58,031 nucleotides of DNA from REEB506 sp040381035 (GCA_040381035.1 JBEIHY010000014.1:1-58031); one strand, 5' to 3'; positions 1 to 8,270 are shown, counted from the stretch's first letter. Notes: generated by a model not told the origin, from the sequence alone. Numbers and translations are program-made.

Positions 1-176
1 AGCACGGCTTTGCGGTCATCGCTGGCCGTTCTTTCAGACCGGCCAGCACGGCTTTGCGGTCATCGCTGGCCGTTCTTTCAGACCGGCCAGCACGGCTTTG
101 CGGTCATCGCTGGCCGTTCTTTCAGACCGGCCAGCACGGCTTTGCGGTCATCGCTTGCCGTTCTTTCAGACCGGCC
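1..176. repeat. Tandem array of a 44-bp hairpin-forming unit (4 copies)
   Basis: Four head-to-tail copies of a 44-bp unit begin at 1, 45, 89 and 133. The first three are identical and the fourth differs by one base (cgcttgcc for cgctggcc). The array touches the left edge, so further copies may lie outside. Around each unit junction GCTGGCCG and CGGCCAGC flank an 11-base spacer, so a transcript could fold into a row of 8-bp hairpins. The unit is not a multiple of three, which argues against a protein repeat. The stop codon of the neighbouring minus-strand gene (166-168) lies in the last copy, so the array forms its 3' flank and might act as a terminator or mRNA stabiliser (inference). Confidence 0.95.
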
Positions 177-1257
177 AGCGTAGGCCAATCCGCTTGCGCG
201 CGGCCAAGGTCTGCTCCGCCCGGCTGAGCGCGCGCATCGCCACTTCCGCGCTTTGCAGATTTTCCGTCGCGCGCAGCGCATCCAGCGATGTGCGCAGGAT
301 ATTGACTGCTTCTTCCAACTTGGCGCGATCGGCTTCGCGTTCGCCCAGGGCCGCGAGCGCACGTCCGACTTCTTGTTGCGCCCGGCCCCAGGCCGCCGGA
401 TCGGAGCCACGGTCGACGCGATCGAGGAATTGCCGGCGGGCATCAAGCGCCTTCATCAGCCAGCCCACTTCGCCGCCGCGTTCGCCCAAGCTCAGGGCGC
501 CAGAGGCAAAGTCCGACAGGATTTCCAGAAGCGCGGGCTCCGATAGTGACTTCGGCGGATCATTGACCAGCTTGTCGAGCGCCTCCACGATCGGCTGCAG
601 CTTTTCGGGCTTATAGTCCTGCGGCTTGTTGAGCACCGGCCGCGCGCGGCGCGCACAGGCATAGGCTACCGCTTCGCCAAGACCCTCAAAGCCTTCCTTC
701 GGGCGCCACTTGAAGCTGATCGGATGGACTTCTTCGATCTGGCCGGGCGCCGGCGGGGTGACAATGCGCAGCTCCACCTGCCCACCCATTGTCCGCTTGC
801 CCCACACGATAACGTCCGCCAGCGTGTTGTCCAACATGTCGACCGCGGTTTGCGCCAGCTTGCGGCGCTGCGCCGCTGGCGCGCGTTCGGCCAGAACCGG
901 CAGCTTTACGGGATAGTCTTCAACCAGAACCGGCGCCTGGAACGCAAAGCTGCCGAAATGGTCATTGATCGCTTTGGTCACTTCATCGCGCAGCTTTTCT
1001 CCGTCGCCGCCCCGCATCCCGGCAACCAGAACCAGAGCGCGATGGTCTTTCTTGGCGCGCAATTGGCTGGCCCGCAGCGCCACGCGCGCGCTGCGCACGC
1101 CAACCACGGAGCCGCGCAACAGCCAGAATCCAGCCACGACCAAAGCCGCAAGCCCGACCGACAAAATCCCCGCAACCAGATGCGGCGACAGGAAGAAGGC
1201 TTCGATGATTTGCCGCGCGATCTGACCAACATGATCGGGGGCGCCTGTCTGCTCCAT
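166..1257 (-). CDS. Membrane-anchored protein with TPR-like C-terminal half
   Basis: A 363-residue protein with one predicted transmembrane segment at about residues 27-48 (short cytoplasmic or periplasmic N-tail, then a basic stretch). The last ~120 residues are Ala/Leu/Glu-rich helices with TPR-like phrases such as EVGRALAALGEREADRAKLE, resembling one or two tetratricopeptide units of the type often found in long alphaproteobacterial TPR proteins. The middle part (about 70-190) is not recognised. The ATG at 1257 has an AAGGAA ribosome site 8 bases upstream. The stop falls inside the 44-bp repeat array, so the 3' end may have been reshaped by repeat expansion. Function unknown; a scaffold or adaptor role is only a guess. 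Confidence 0.75.
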   Translation of the reverse strand: MEQTGAPDHVGQIARQIIEAFFLSPHLVAGILSVGLAALVVAGFWLLRGSVVGVRSARVALRASQLRAKKDHRALVLVAGMRGGDGEKLRDEVTKAINDHFGSFAFQAPVLVEDYPVKLPVLAERAPAAQRRKLAQTAVDMLDNTLADVIVWGKRTMGGQVELRIVTPPAPGQIEEVHPISFKWRPKEGFEGLGEAVAYACARRARPVLNKPQDYKPEKLQPIVEALDKLVNDPPKSLSEPALLEILSDFASGALSLGERGGEVGWLMKALDARRQFLDRVDRGSDPAAWGRAQQEVGRALAALGEREADRAKLEEAVNILRTSLDALRATENLQSAEVAMRALSRAEQTLAARKRIGLRWPV

Positions 1258-1381
1258 TCGGAGGGTTCCTTGCCGAGTTCTTAACCGTGCCGTTCAGGAC
1301 ACAGCGGCATAGCGTTTTCGCAACGCCACGACAACCGCTAGAAAGCGCGTCGAACTGCACATTCCCACCGCGCGGGAGTGT

Positions 1382-2053
1382 TTAGGGCTGCGCCTTCATC
1401 TTTTCGGCCATGCCTTTCAAGCCCGAAACCATATCCCGGACGTCCACGACCTTCACCCCTGCCGGCAGCACGAACAAGGCAGAGTCCTGAGGTCCGCGGC
1501 TTATGGCCGTGGTTTCCCACACAATACGGTCGCCTTCCTTCGCGCGCAGAATGATGCCGTCGGCGGTGACGCAGGCGGTGCGCAGGCCCGCCCCGTCGCC
1601 GAGCGACCATTCCCCGCCGACCTCCCCGGCCCCTGCGCAGGCCCCGACAAAGGCCGCGCCGGCGGCCTCGCTCCACTGCGTCTCAGCGGTTCTGGGCACG
1701 TCCCCGAACGGCATTTTCATCGCCAGCTGACGATCCGCCTGTGACATCAGGAACACAGCATCGCCGCTGGCCGGGTCGAACACAACAGCGCCCTGGCCAA
1801 CGCCAGGGGCAGTCATGTCAATGCGAGTCTGGCGGCCGTCGCGATAGATCGTCACGGGTGTGGCTGGCGCCCGCGGATCGGCGCTGGCGGCGATGGCCTC
1901 GGCGCGATAGGCGACTTGGAACAGGCGTGGAAACACATCCGGCTTCGCAAAGGCATGGACAGGCTTTTCAGCCACCACTTCGTTTCCGCCGGGCGGCCCG
2001 CAAGCAGCGAGGCCAGCCGCCAGGGCGATGATCGTCCAGGTTCGCAAACGCAT
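1382..2053 (-). CDS. Predicted lipoprotein of unknown function
   Basis: A 223-residue protein with a signal peptide of type II: basic start (MRLRTW), hydrophobic core, and lipobox LAAC followed by GPPGG. The lipidated Cys would be about residue 18. The mature part has beta-rich phrases (TPVTIYRDGRQTRIDM, QADRQLAMKMPFGD) that suggest a compact outer- or inner-membrane-anchored domain, but I do not recognise the family. The start at 2053 is preferred over an in-frame ATG at 2110 because it has a GAGGGT ribosome site and begins the signal peptide. It lies between two other minus-strand genes of unknown role; 124 bases separate it from the TPR-like gene. Confidence 0.75.
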   Translation of the reverse strand: MRLRTWTIIALAAGLAACGPPGGNEVVAEKPVHAFAKPDVFPRLFQVAYRAEAIAASADPRAPATPVTIYRDGRQTRIDMTAPGVGQGAVVFDPASGDAVFLMSQADRQLAMKMPFGDVPRTAETQWSEAAGAAFVGACAGAGEVGGEWSLGDGAGLRTACVTADGIILRAKEGDRIVWETTAISRGPQDSALFVLPAGVKVVDVRDMVSGLKGMAEKMKAQP

Positions 2054-2126
2054 CGACGCACCCTCAAAGCCAAACTCAGCAGCCATAGCCGCATTGCGGC
2101 GCGCGGCCAAGTCAAGGCGCCGCGGG

Positions 2127-2849
2127 CTATTTCCGCTTGGCGGCGGACTTTTTAGCCGGGGCGGGCTTGGCGGACTTGGCCGGGGCGGCAGGCGCTGCAG
2201 CCGCGGGCTTTGCCGGTTTAGCGGCCAGCTTTGCAGCCGGCGCCGTTTCTGCAGGCTTGGCCGGCGCCGGCGCAGCCGCAGCGACAGGCGCGGCCTTAAC
2301 CGGCTTGGCGGCAGGGGCCGGCTTATCGTCGGCCTTGGCGGCCGGCTTCACCGGCTCGGCCTTTTCGGCAGGCGCGGGCTTAGCGGCGACGGCTTTTTTC
2401 TCAGCCGCGGCCGGCGCGACGGCGGCAACCGGCTCACCGTGTTTCCAGGCCATCACGAAGATCGAGCGCTGGCCAAGGATTGGAATGGCGTTCGGCCCAA
2501 CCGACTCAAAACTGACAATCAGCTCCGCCGGGCGGGCATTGGTGGCCTTCACGCCGTCGAAAAAGGCGGTGACCGTGGCTGGGCTGAAGTGCGGGCTCAT
2601 GGCGCCATTGTGATGGCCGCCAAGGGTTTTGACGCCCTCCTGATCCTTCATCCGGACATTGACCGAGACGTTCGACACGCCAACCGTCACCGTTACGTTT
2701 AAAAACCAGATGCCGGGCGACAAGTCGAGTTTCAAGGCATGGCTGACGGCGGCCCCGTTCTGAAGACGCTCCACGCCTACGCCGTACGTTTCATGTTGGA
2801 CCGTATAGTCGCGAACCGCAGTGCCCTTCAACATCGTCTCGTCTTTCAT
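2127..2849 (-). CDS. Hypothetical protein with long Ala/Lys/Pro-rich tail
   Basis: About 240 residues in two parts. Residues 1-140 look like a beta-rich domain (SPGIWFLNVTVTVGVSNVSV and a following MAWKHGEP) without a recognisable family. The last ~100 residues are almost only Ala, Lys and Pro, ending in SAAKRK, like the disordered basic tails of histone-H1-like or cell-envelope proteins. No signal peptide is visible. The ATG at 2849 is preferred to the longer frame (2954); another ATG lies 15 bases further in (2834). The low-complexity tail also explains the open antisense frame over the same bases. It could bind nucleic acid or acidic polymers through its tail (inference). Confidence 0.65.
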   Translation of the reverse strand: MKDETMLKGTAVRDYTVQHETYGVGVERLQNGAAVSHALKLDLSPGIWFLNVTVTVGVSNVSVNVRMKDQEGVKTLGGHHNGAMSPHFSPATVTAFFDGVKATNARPAELIVSFESVGPNAIPILGQRSIFVMAWKHGEPVAAVAPAAAEKKAVAAKPAPAEKAEPVKPAAKADDKPAPAAKPVKAAPVAAAAPAPAKPAETAPAAKLAAKPAKPAAAAPAAPAKSAKPAPAKKSAAKRK

Positions 2850-3146
2850 TAACCCTAAACAGACTTTAGATCGTCTTGACCCAAAACTGCTTACATCACC
2901 GGTTATGTCTACTCCATACAGGCTTGCGATAACCCGGCGCAGCCAGATTCCCACCTGAAGCGCGGTCCCGGGCGCGGATTCGCAACCCCTGGTTCAGCGG
3001 CGGCAGACACCCGCCTCTACATATGGATGAATTGTCTAGGCTGCAATCGTGGCGGATTTTCGTAAGCGTACAGATTCCGATCCCGCAAGGTAACAGATTC
3101 GCAACCAACTCATCGAAAATGGACGCCACTTCACAGGAAGCCGTCC
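2850..3146. other. Divergent intergenic region, no gene seen
   Basis: This stretch of just under 300 bases separates the minus-strand Ala/Lys/Pro protein from the plus-strand chemoreceptor-like gene, so it must hold both promoters. It is visibly richer in A and T than its surroundings. I see no convincing ORF, RNA gene or terminator in it. Confidence 0.5.
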
Positions 3147-4199
3147 ATGAGCGCCAATCGCGCGGCCGTCGCCCCTTCCGTCGCCAGCCCCTCTCTGCAG
3201 GAATTATCCGCGCAGGTCGCCGCCACCGCGCGCGACAAGATCGACCGGATCGAACAGGTTACCGCCCGCACCCGCATGCTTGCCCTAAATGCCCTGATCG
3301 AAGCCGCGCGCGCCGGCGAAGCCGGGCGCGGCTTCAGCGTCGTCGCTCAAGAGGTGCGCGCCATTTCCACCGAAGTGGAGCGGCTGGCCGCAGCCCTGCG
3401 CCAAGATCTTTCCGCCCAAGTGGCGCAGTTGGAGCAGGCCTCCGCCAATCTCGTCAGCCAAGCCAATGAGCAGCGCCTGACCGACCTTGCCTTGAACGCC
3501 ATCGAACTGATGGACCGCATTCTCTATGAGCGGAGCTGCGATGTCCGCTGGTGGGCAACCGATAGCGCCGTGGTTGAAGCCCTCAGCCAGCCAAGCGCGG
3601 CTGCGGCGACGTTTGCCAGCCGCCGGCTCGGCGTGATCTTGTCCGCCTATACCGTCTATCTCGATCTGTGGCTGTGCGATATGGATGGCCGTGTCATCGC
3701 CAATGGCCGGCCGGATCGTTATGCCCTCGCCCAAACCTCGGTGGCCAGCGAGGCTTGGTTTGCCGACGCCCTGCGCAGCGCCAGCGGCGACGCCTATGTG
3801 TGCGCCGATGTCGCCCGCAATTCGGCGCTCAACCGCGCGGCGGTGGCCACCTATGCCGCCGCCGTGCGCGCAGGCGGCGAAGGCCGCGGCAAGCCGATCG
3901 GGGTGCTTGCCGTCCATTTCGACTGGGAGCCGCAGGCGCAAGCCGTCGTCGAGGGGCTGCGCTTTGCGCCCGGCGAGAAAGAACGCTCCCGCGCGCTGCT
4001 GGTGGATCGCCACGGCCGTGTGCTGGCCGCATCCGATCGCCAAGGCGTGTTGGGAGAAACCTTCCCGCTGCGCCACGATGGCCGCCGCCAAGGCGCCTAT
4101 GTCAATGACCGCGGCGACACCGTCGGCTTTGCCCTCACACCCGGCTACGAAACCTATCCCGGCATGGGCTGGTATGGCGTGATCGCACAGAGCCGGTGA
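3147..4199 (+). CDS. Soluble methyl-accepting-chemotaxis-like sensor with C-terminal Cache-like domain
   Basis: A 350-residue protein without transmembrane segments. Residues ~30-75 carry the highly conserved hairpin tip of chemoreceptors (LALNALIEAARAGEAGRGF followed by VVAQEVR), which in known receptors contacts CheA and CheW. Only this tip and short coiled coils are present; the long methylation helices are missing. Residues ~120-350 resemble a Cache/PAS-like sensor (LWLCDMDGRVIANGRPDRY, later ALLVDRHGRVLAASD). The order signalling tip then sensor is the reverse of the usual chemoreceptor. The ATG at 3147 follows an AGGAAG ribosome site. It could be a cytoplasmic signal input for a chemosensory array or a diguanylate-type partner; no che genes are nearby. 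Confidence 0.8.
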   Translation: MSANRAAVAPSVASPSLQELSAQVAATARDKIDRIEQVTARTRMLALNALIEAARAGEAGRGFSVVAQEVRAISTEVERLAAALRQDLSAQVAQLEQASANLVSQANEQRLTDLALNAIELMDRILYERSCDVRWWATDSAVVEALSQPSAAAATFASRRLGVILSAYTVYLDLWLCDMDGRVIANGRPDRYALAQTSVASEAWFADALRSASGDAYVCADVARNSALNRAAVATYAAAVRAGGEGRGKPIGVLAVHFDWEPQAQAVVEGLRFAPGEKERSRALLVDRHGRVLAASDRQGVLGETFPLRHDGRRQGAYVNDRGDTVGFALTPGYETYPGMGWYGVIAQSR

Positions 4200-4619
4200 G
4201 CGCCGCGCGGGGATAAGCCTTCTGCCTGTCCCGGCCAAAGCCGACGCCCCGCCTTGCCGGGCATGGCGTTGTGCCGCGCCCGCCCGCGCCCAATCCGACC
4301 GGCTTGCGCGCCGCGCCACAGTTGCGGCCATGTTTGACCCCGCCGCCCTCCTGTCGCGCATCGGAGTTTTAATTGGCGCTGCTGCGAAGCCGGCTAATGT
4401 TGGGACCGCCGCCGGCGGGGTTTGAACGCTGCCAGATCCGCACCGAAGCCGACCTTGCCTGCACCGTCCGCGCCGCCTTGGCCGCAGCCGCAGCCGCAGC
4501 CGCCGCACCGAATCTGAACGACATCGCTCTGATCGCCTGGTTTGGCGCCTGTCGTGCGGGCGCGGACGCTCCCGCCCGCCCGTGCTATGACGCGCAAGCG
4601 CCAGGTCATTGGCGCCACC
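4200..4619. other. 420-bp gap between convergent genes; possible decayed small ORF
   Basis: No supported gene. A plus-strand ATG at 4330 opens a 31-codon frame (MFDPAALLSRIGVLIGAAA...) that ends at about 4425, and a protein-like stretch continues in another frame (IRTEADLACTVRAALAAAAA, then LNDIALIAWFGACR), as expected for a small gene with a frameshift. Around 4483-4503 there is a short GCAGCC hexamer repeat encoding an Ala run. The call is weak because GC-rich DNA often leaves such frames open. Confidence 0.3.
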
Positions 4620-6065
4620 TTACCGGAACGGCGGCTCATCAAAGCTGCGCAGCTTGCGCGAATGCAGGCCGGAGGCGGCATCTTTCAACAGCCGGAAGGT
4701 CTCGATGCCGATCTTCAGATGCTCCGCAATGGCCTTTTCATAAAACCTGTCCGCCGCGCCGGGCAGCTTGATTTCGCCGTGCAACGGCTTGTCTGACACG
4801 CACAACAAGACCCCATAGGGCACACGCATGCGAAAGCCTTGCGTGGCAATGCATGCGCTTTCCATATCCACCGCCACCGCCCGCGACTGCGACAGAAGCC
4901 GCCGCTCGCGCAGATAGTTCAGCTCCCAATTGCGGTCGGCATAGCTGACCACCGTGCCGGTGCGCAGCCGCCGCTTCAGCGTTTCACGATCTTCGCCCGA
5001 CACATTGGCCGCCGCCTGCTGCATCGCCACCTGCACTTCCGCAATGGCCGGGATCGGAATGTCGAGCGGCACGTCGTCATCGAGCACCTTGTCGCGGCGC
5101 CAATAGGCATGGGCCAGCACATAATCGCCGATCCGCTGGGTGTGGCGCAGGCCGCCGCAATGGCCAACCATGAGCCAGCAATGCGGCCGCAACACCGCCA
5201 GGTGATCGGTGATGTTTTTGGCGTTGGACGGGCCAACGCCGATATTCACCAGCGTCACGCCATCCTTTTCCGGCGTCATGAAATGATAGGCCGGCATCTG
5301 ATATTTGCGCCACGGCGCATTCATTGCCGCCGCTTCGGGGTCAGGCGTGTCCTTGCTGATGACAACCCCGCCCGGGCACGACAAAGCCAGCCCGTCGCGG
5401 CCCTGTTGCACCTGCCCAATTGCCCAACGCACAAACTCATCGACATAGCGCTGATAGTTTGTGAACAGGATCCACGGCTGCACATCGGCAAACGGCGTGC
5501 CGGTATAATGCACCAGGCGTTTCAACGAATAATCGATCCGCGGCGCGTCAAACAAAGCCAAGGGCCGCGCGCCATCGGCATATTCCAGCATCTCGCCGTC
5601 GACCACCGCATCGCCAACGGCGGCCAATTGCGGATAGGGAAAATGCCGCGCGAGTTCAGACGGGGGGGTCTTGTCCGGATCATAGCCGGTGGCGCCGTCG
5701 AGCACGAAGGAATACGGGATTTCGGTTTCGCTGACATCCACCGAAATGCTCACCGCATAATCGGCGGTCAACAGCTCCAGCTGCTCTTGCAGATAGCTGC
5801 GAAACAGCTTCGGCTGGGTGATCGACACCGAATAGTCGCCCGGCCAAGCCAATTGGCCATAGGCGCGCGCCAGCTTTGGCGCAGGCCCCGTGGGGCGGTG
5901 GCGGATACGCAGCTGGGGATAGCGAAACAGCGCCCGCTCTTCGCGGCTCGGCGGGCGGCCATCGGCAATGAACCGCGACAGCGCCATGTGAAGCGCATCA
6001 ACCGCGCGGGCATGCAACCCCGCAAGCGCATCGACGGCGGCACTAGGGGATAAGGACTTGGACAT
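4620..6065 (-). CDS. amn: AMP nucleosidase
   Basis: 481 residues, the normal length for AMP nucleosidase, which cleaves AMP to adenine and ribose 5-phosphate and so helps control adenylate levels and purine salvage in the cytoplasm. The N-terminal ~200 residues match the family's regulatory domain (QLRIRHRPTGPAPKLARAYG, VSISVDVSETEIPYSFVLDG). The C-terminal part is a purine-nucleoside-phosphorylase fold, with the phosphate/ribose-binding stretch VNIGVGPSNAKNITDHLA, the VGHCGGLR turn and the AVDMESACIA segment whose Met-Glu contacts ribose. The ATG at 6065 begins MSKSLSP. It is transcribed alone, after the TadE-like genes on the same strand, with 30 bases between them. Confidence 0.95.
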   Translation of the reverse strand: MSKSLSPSAAVDALAGLHARAVDALHMALSRFIADGRPPSREERALFRYPQLRIRHRPTGPAPKLARAYGQLAWPGDYSVSITQPKLFRSYLQEQLELLTADYAVSISVDVSETEIPYSFVLDGATGYDPDKTPPSELARHFPYPQLAAVGDAVVDGEMLEYADGARPLALFDAPRIDYSLKRLVHYTGTPFADVQPWILFTNYQRYVDEFVRWAIGQVQQGRDGLALSCPGGVVISKDTPDPEAAAMNAPWRKYQMPAYHFMTPEKDGVTLVNIGVGPSNAKNITDHLAVLRPHCWLMVGHCGGLRHTQRIGDYVLAHAYWRRDKVLDDDVPLDIPIPAIAEVQVAMQQAAANVSGEDRETLKRRLRTGTVVSYADRNWELNYLRERRLLSQSRAVAVDMESACIATQGFRMRVPYGVLLCVSDKPLHGEIKLPGAADRFYEKAIAEHLKIGIETFRLLKDAASGLHSRKLRSFDEPPFR

Positions 6066-6095
6066 CCGCCCGGTTAAGCACAGCCGCGCTTCGCG

Positions 6096-6656
6096 TCAAT
6101 CGACCCCTTCGCGCTGCACCGGATCAATCACGCGCGGGCACTTGGCGGCCTGATGGCGCAAATTGAACGTCACAGTGTTGAGAACGAAGCCGATCGGCGA
6201 GTTATAGGTGTATTGACCGTCGGCGATCATCACGCTGTCGCCGGGGCAGATCTTGTCGGCGGGCGTGCGCGGGATGGCAATGGTGGCGCCGATCGCATGT
6301 GCGGTCAGACCGCGGGCGTCGCTCCAGATCACTTCGCCATTGCCCGGCGTGGTCATCTCCACCGCACTGATGCGAATGCCGACATTCTGATTGACCATCG
6401 GAAACAGCATTTGCCCCGCCGAACCAAGCACGTCGTTCACTTCGACGTTGGTCACCCGCACATCGCGGGCCATCACATCCGCCACCGAGTCGGTCATGGT
6501 CTTTACCCGCCGATCGGCGCCAACCAGCTCCGACACCTCGATCGAACCGAACATCAGCGTCAGCATGATCGGCACGATCAAGGCAAATTCCAGCGCCGCC
6601 GCGCCGCGGCGATTGACCAGAAATCGGCGAATGCGCGGCGGCAGAATCTTTTTCAT
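6096..6656 (-). CDS. TadE/TadG-like minor pilin (second of a pair)
   Basis: About 186 residues with the TadE signature near the N-terminus: a short basic leader (MKKILPPRIRRFLVNRRG) followed by AAALEFALIVPIMLTLMFGS, the Flp-type processing and membrane segment (~residues 19-42). A C-terminal periplasmic domain follows, with Cys residues (KICPGDS, AAKCPR) that may form a disulfide. TadE-like pseudopilins are cut by the CpaA/TadV prepilin peptidase and are needed for Flp pilus assembly. An upstream in-frame GTG (6668) would add four residues; the ATG at 6656 has a closer GAGAG site. It follows the other TadE-like gene by a dozen bases. Confidence 0.85.
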   Translation of the reverse strand: MKKILPPRIRRFLVNRRGAAALEFALIVPIMLTLMFGSIEVSELVGADRRVKTMTDSVADVMARDVRVTNVEVNDVLGSAGQMLFPMVNQNVGIRISAVEMTTPGNGEVIWSDARGLTAHAIGATIAIPRTPADKICPGDSVMIADGQYTYNSPIGFVLNTVTFNLRHQAAKCPRVIDPVQREGVD

Positions 6657-6668
6657 CACAGCTCTCAC

Positions 6669-7241
6669 TCAGGTCATCGAATAGGGTTCGGTGCGGAACA
6701 AAGCCGTCGACGACAACAGCCGCTTTCCGCCGGGCAGATTGGCAAATACTTGCCGGAAGCCCGGCGTGAAAATTTCGGCCTCAAAATAGGCCCGCACCAA
6801 CACCACCTGGTTTGCGGTTCCCGGCGCAAAGCCGACGCGGGTCTGGTCAATCTGGCCATCGGCGTTCAGCGGATTGAGATTGCCGACCGAGCCGAAATCC
6901 GGAAACGAATCCACGTCCACCGTGAGATTGCCGGCGCAGGTCACCGGCATATAAGCGCGCATCCGGTCGCAGACGCGGGTGTAATATTCGGCCTGGCTGA
7001 TGCCGCCGGTTTGCACCTGCCCCGTGCGCACCAAACGCTGCGCTTCGGCCAACGCAAAGCCGAGACTCGCCTGGGTCAAGTAAAGAAGCGCTATCTCAAG
7101 TAGCGACATCATCATGAACATGAAGGGCGCGGCCACGATTGCAAACTCGACCGCCGTGGCTCCGGCGGTGTTGCCGGTGAAGCGCCGCAGGCGCTGGCGC
7201 AAACGCGCCACCCGTCGTTCGATCTTTTCTGCGTAGCGCAT
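6669..7241 (-). CDS. TadE-like minor pilin (first of a pair)
   Basis: 190 residues with a strongly basic leader (RRVARLRQRLRRFTGNTAG), then ATAVEFAIVAAPFMFMMMSL, the Flp/TadE processing and transmembrane segment, then a periplasmic domain containing two Cys (VCDRMR, VTCAGN). This is the TadE pattern; such proteins are minor pilins or priming subunits of the tight-adherence pilus. The ATG at 7241 is chosen over one at 7256 because a GGAGG site lies 8 bases before it, while the upstream ATG lacks one. It belongs to a minus-strand group (CpaC N-domain protein, this gene, second TadE) that diverges from flp and the plus-strand cpa operon. Confidence 0.85.
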   Translation of the reverse strand: MRYAEKIERRVARLRQRLRRFTGNTAGATAVEFAIVAAPFMFMMMSLLEIALLYLTQASLGFALAEAQRLVRTGQVQTGGISQAEYYTRVCDRMRAYMPVTCAGNLTVDVDSFPDFGSVGNLNPLNADGQIDQTRVGFAPGTANQVVLVRAYFEAEIFTPGFRQVFANLPGGKRLLSSTALFRTEPYSMT

Positions 7242-7314
7242 TGCGCGGGCCTCCATCGCGCGCGATCTTAAGACAAGATCGGTTGCCGAATTGGCCTGCG
7301 AATACAGTTAAGCC

Positions 7315-7740
7315 TTACTTGCCGCGGTTCTTAATCTGCTCAGTCGTTTGGCTGAACGCCTGCGGGTCTTCTGAGATATCAGGACGGCGGCGGCATTCCG
7401 GGGAGCAATCAAACCGCACCGTCCAACCGCCGCGATTGACGATCACCGCGCCTGTTTCATCTGGCACCACAGTGATGCGGCCAGAATAAATCGCCCGGCC
7501 GTCTTCGCCGACCACGATCAGATTGGTCGTGCCATAGGATTTACCGGTAACGAACAAGAGCCGCTCATTCTGGATCGTCACGCCAGCAATCATTGGATTG
7601 CCAATCACCACACCCTTGGCCGGCGCCCCAAGGCTCAAACCGCGGGCCTGATCCAGCGCCACAGAAATATCACTGGCCGCCGCCGTCATGGCCAGAGCCA
7701 GGCTGGTCGTCGCCATCGCCAGAATTCGCAGTCTGCGCAT
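7315..7740 (-). CDS. Stand-alone CpaC/RcpA N-terminal (pilus assembly N) domain protein
   Basis: 141 residues with a Sec signal peptide (hydrophobic segment ending MTAAASD) and a single domain matching the N-terminal region of CpaC-type secretins: LDQARGLSLGAPAKGVVIGN, then LLFVTGKSYGTTNLIVVGED and GRITVVPDE. The secretin channel itself is absent. In full CpaC the same pattern occurs at about residues 80-150 (compare cpaC downstream). It probably sits in the periplasm and helps the Tad secretin or its pilotin (inference). The Cys pair in FDCSPECRRR may form a disulfide. The ATG at 7740 has ACGAGG five bases upstream; in-frame TTG (7755) and ATG (7743) exist. First gene of the minus-strand pilus group. 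Confidence 0.85.
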   Translation of the reverse strand: MRRLRILAMATTSLALAMTAAASDISVALDQARGLSLGAPAKGVVIGNPMIAGVTIQNERLLFVTGKSYGTTNLIVVGEDGRAIYSGRITVVPDETGAVIVNRGGWTVRFDCSPECRRRPDISEDPQAFSQTTEQIKNRGK

Positions 7741-7798
7741 CATCGCCTCGTTCAAAGTCGATGCGATCTAATCGGCTCTTCCTTTCCGGCCGCTTAAT

Positions 7799-7826
7799 TT
7801 GCGGAAAAGATGGTCAATGCTAAATT
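7799..7826 (+). promoter_or_regulatory. Possible flp promoter
   Basis: TTGCGG (7799-7804) and TAAATT (7821-7826) are separated by 16 bases in the A/T-rich 210-bp gap before flp, on the coding strand. Four of six bases fit the -10 consensus. Highly expressed major pilins normally have their own promoter, which supports the idea, but this was read by eye only. Confidence 0.3.
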
Positions 7827-7950
7827 CATCACACTTCTTAATCGGCTTTTAGATATTCCGCGATAATCAGATCCTACCTGAACGAGGAAGTCGAGTGCGG
7901 CTCACCCCGGCAGGGCGACACAAAGCACTCGGAACCAGTAGGAGATCGCC

Positions 7951-8145
7951 ATGATCAAGAAGTTCATCAAAAAGTTCGTCAAGAATGAATCCGGCGCCAC
8001 CGCAATTGAGTACGCTTTGATCGCCGGCCTGATCGGCGTCGTCATGATCACTGCGGCCGGCACCCTCGGCCAAAACGTCAGCACCCGCATGAACAACATT
8101 GCTGGCCAAGTCAGCGCCGCTGCCGGCGGCGCGGCGACCCGCTAA
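7951..8145 (+). CDS. flp: Flp-type major pilin
   Basis: 64 residues, the classic Flp prepilin: basic leader (MIKKFIKKFVKNESG), cleavage after Gly, then ATAIEYALIAGLIGVVMITA with the conserved Glu at +5 and the adjacent Tyr, and a short Ala/Gly-rich C-terminus. CpaA removes the leader and the mature subunit is polymerised into the adhesive Tad pilus. GTAGGAGA lies about 6 bases before the ATG. It is the first gene of the plus-strand locus and is followed by a strong terminator, as expected for a pilin made in excess over the assembly machinery. A second, frameshifted copy follows at 8329. Confidence 0.97.
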   Translation: MIKKFIKKFVKNESGATAIEYALIAGLIGVVMITAAGTLGQNVSTRMNNIAGQVSAAAGGAATR

Positions 8146-8174
8146 GCTCGCCGCCGTCTAAGGCCACGAAGGTG

Positions 8175-8217
8175 CGCCCGGCCCTGCACCCGCAGAGCCG
8201 GGCGTTTCCGTTTCTCC
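8175..8217 (+). terminator. Rho-independent terminator after flp
   Basis: Perfect 8-bp stem CGCCCGGC (8175-8182) / GCCGGGCG (8197-8204), 14-base loop, followed by the T-rich tail tttccgtttct. It begins 30 bases after the flp stop codon. Confidence 0.65.
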
Positions 8218-8242
8218 GCTTTGCCGGTCTGCAAACGCTTCG

Positions 8243-8270
8243 TTGAGTGTTTTTCAACCAAGTTTATGAA
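8243..8270 (+). promoter_or_regulatory. Possible promoter of the second pilin / cpaA operon
   Basis: TTGAGT (8243-8248) and TATGAA (8265-8270) with a 16-base spacer lie between the flp terminator and the second pilin. This is where the assembly operon would need its own promoter. Weak, by eye. Confidence 0.3.

Noticed and set aside
1..176. CRISPR-like array at the left edge
   Set aside because: The units are contiguous without spacers, and no cas genes are near.
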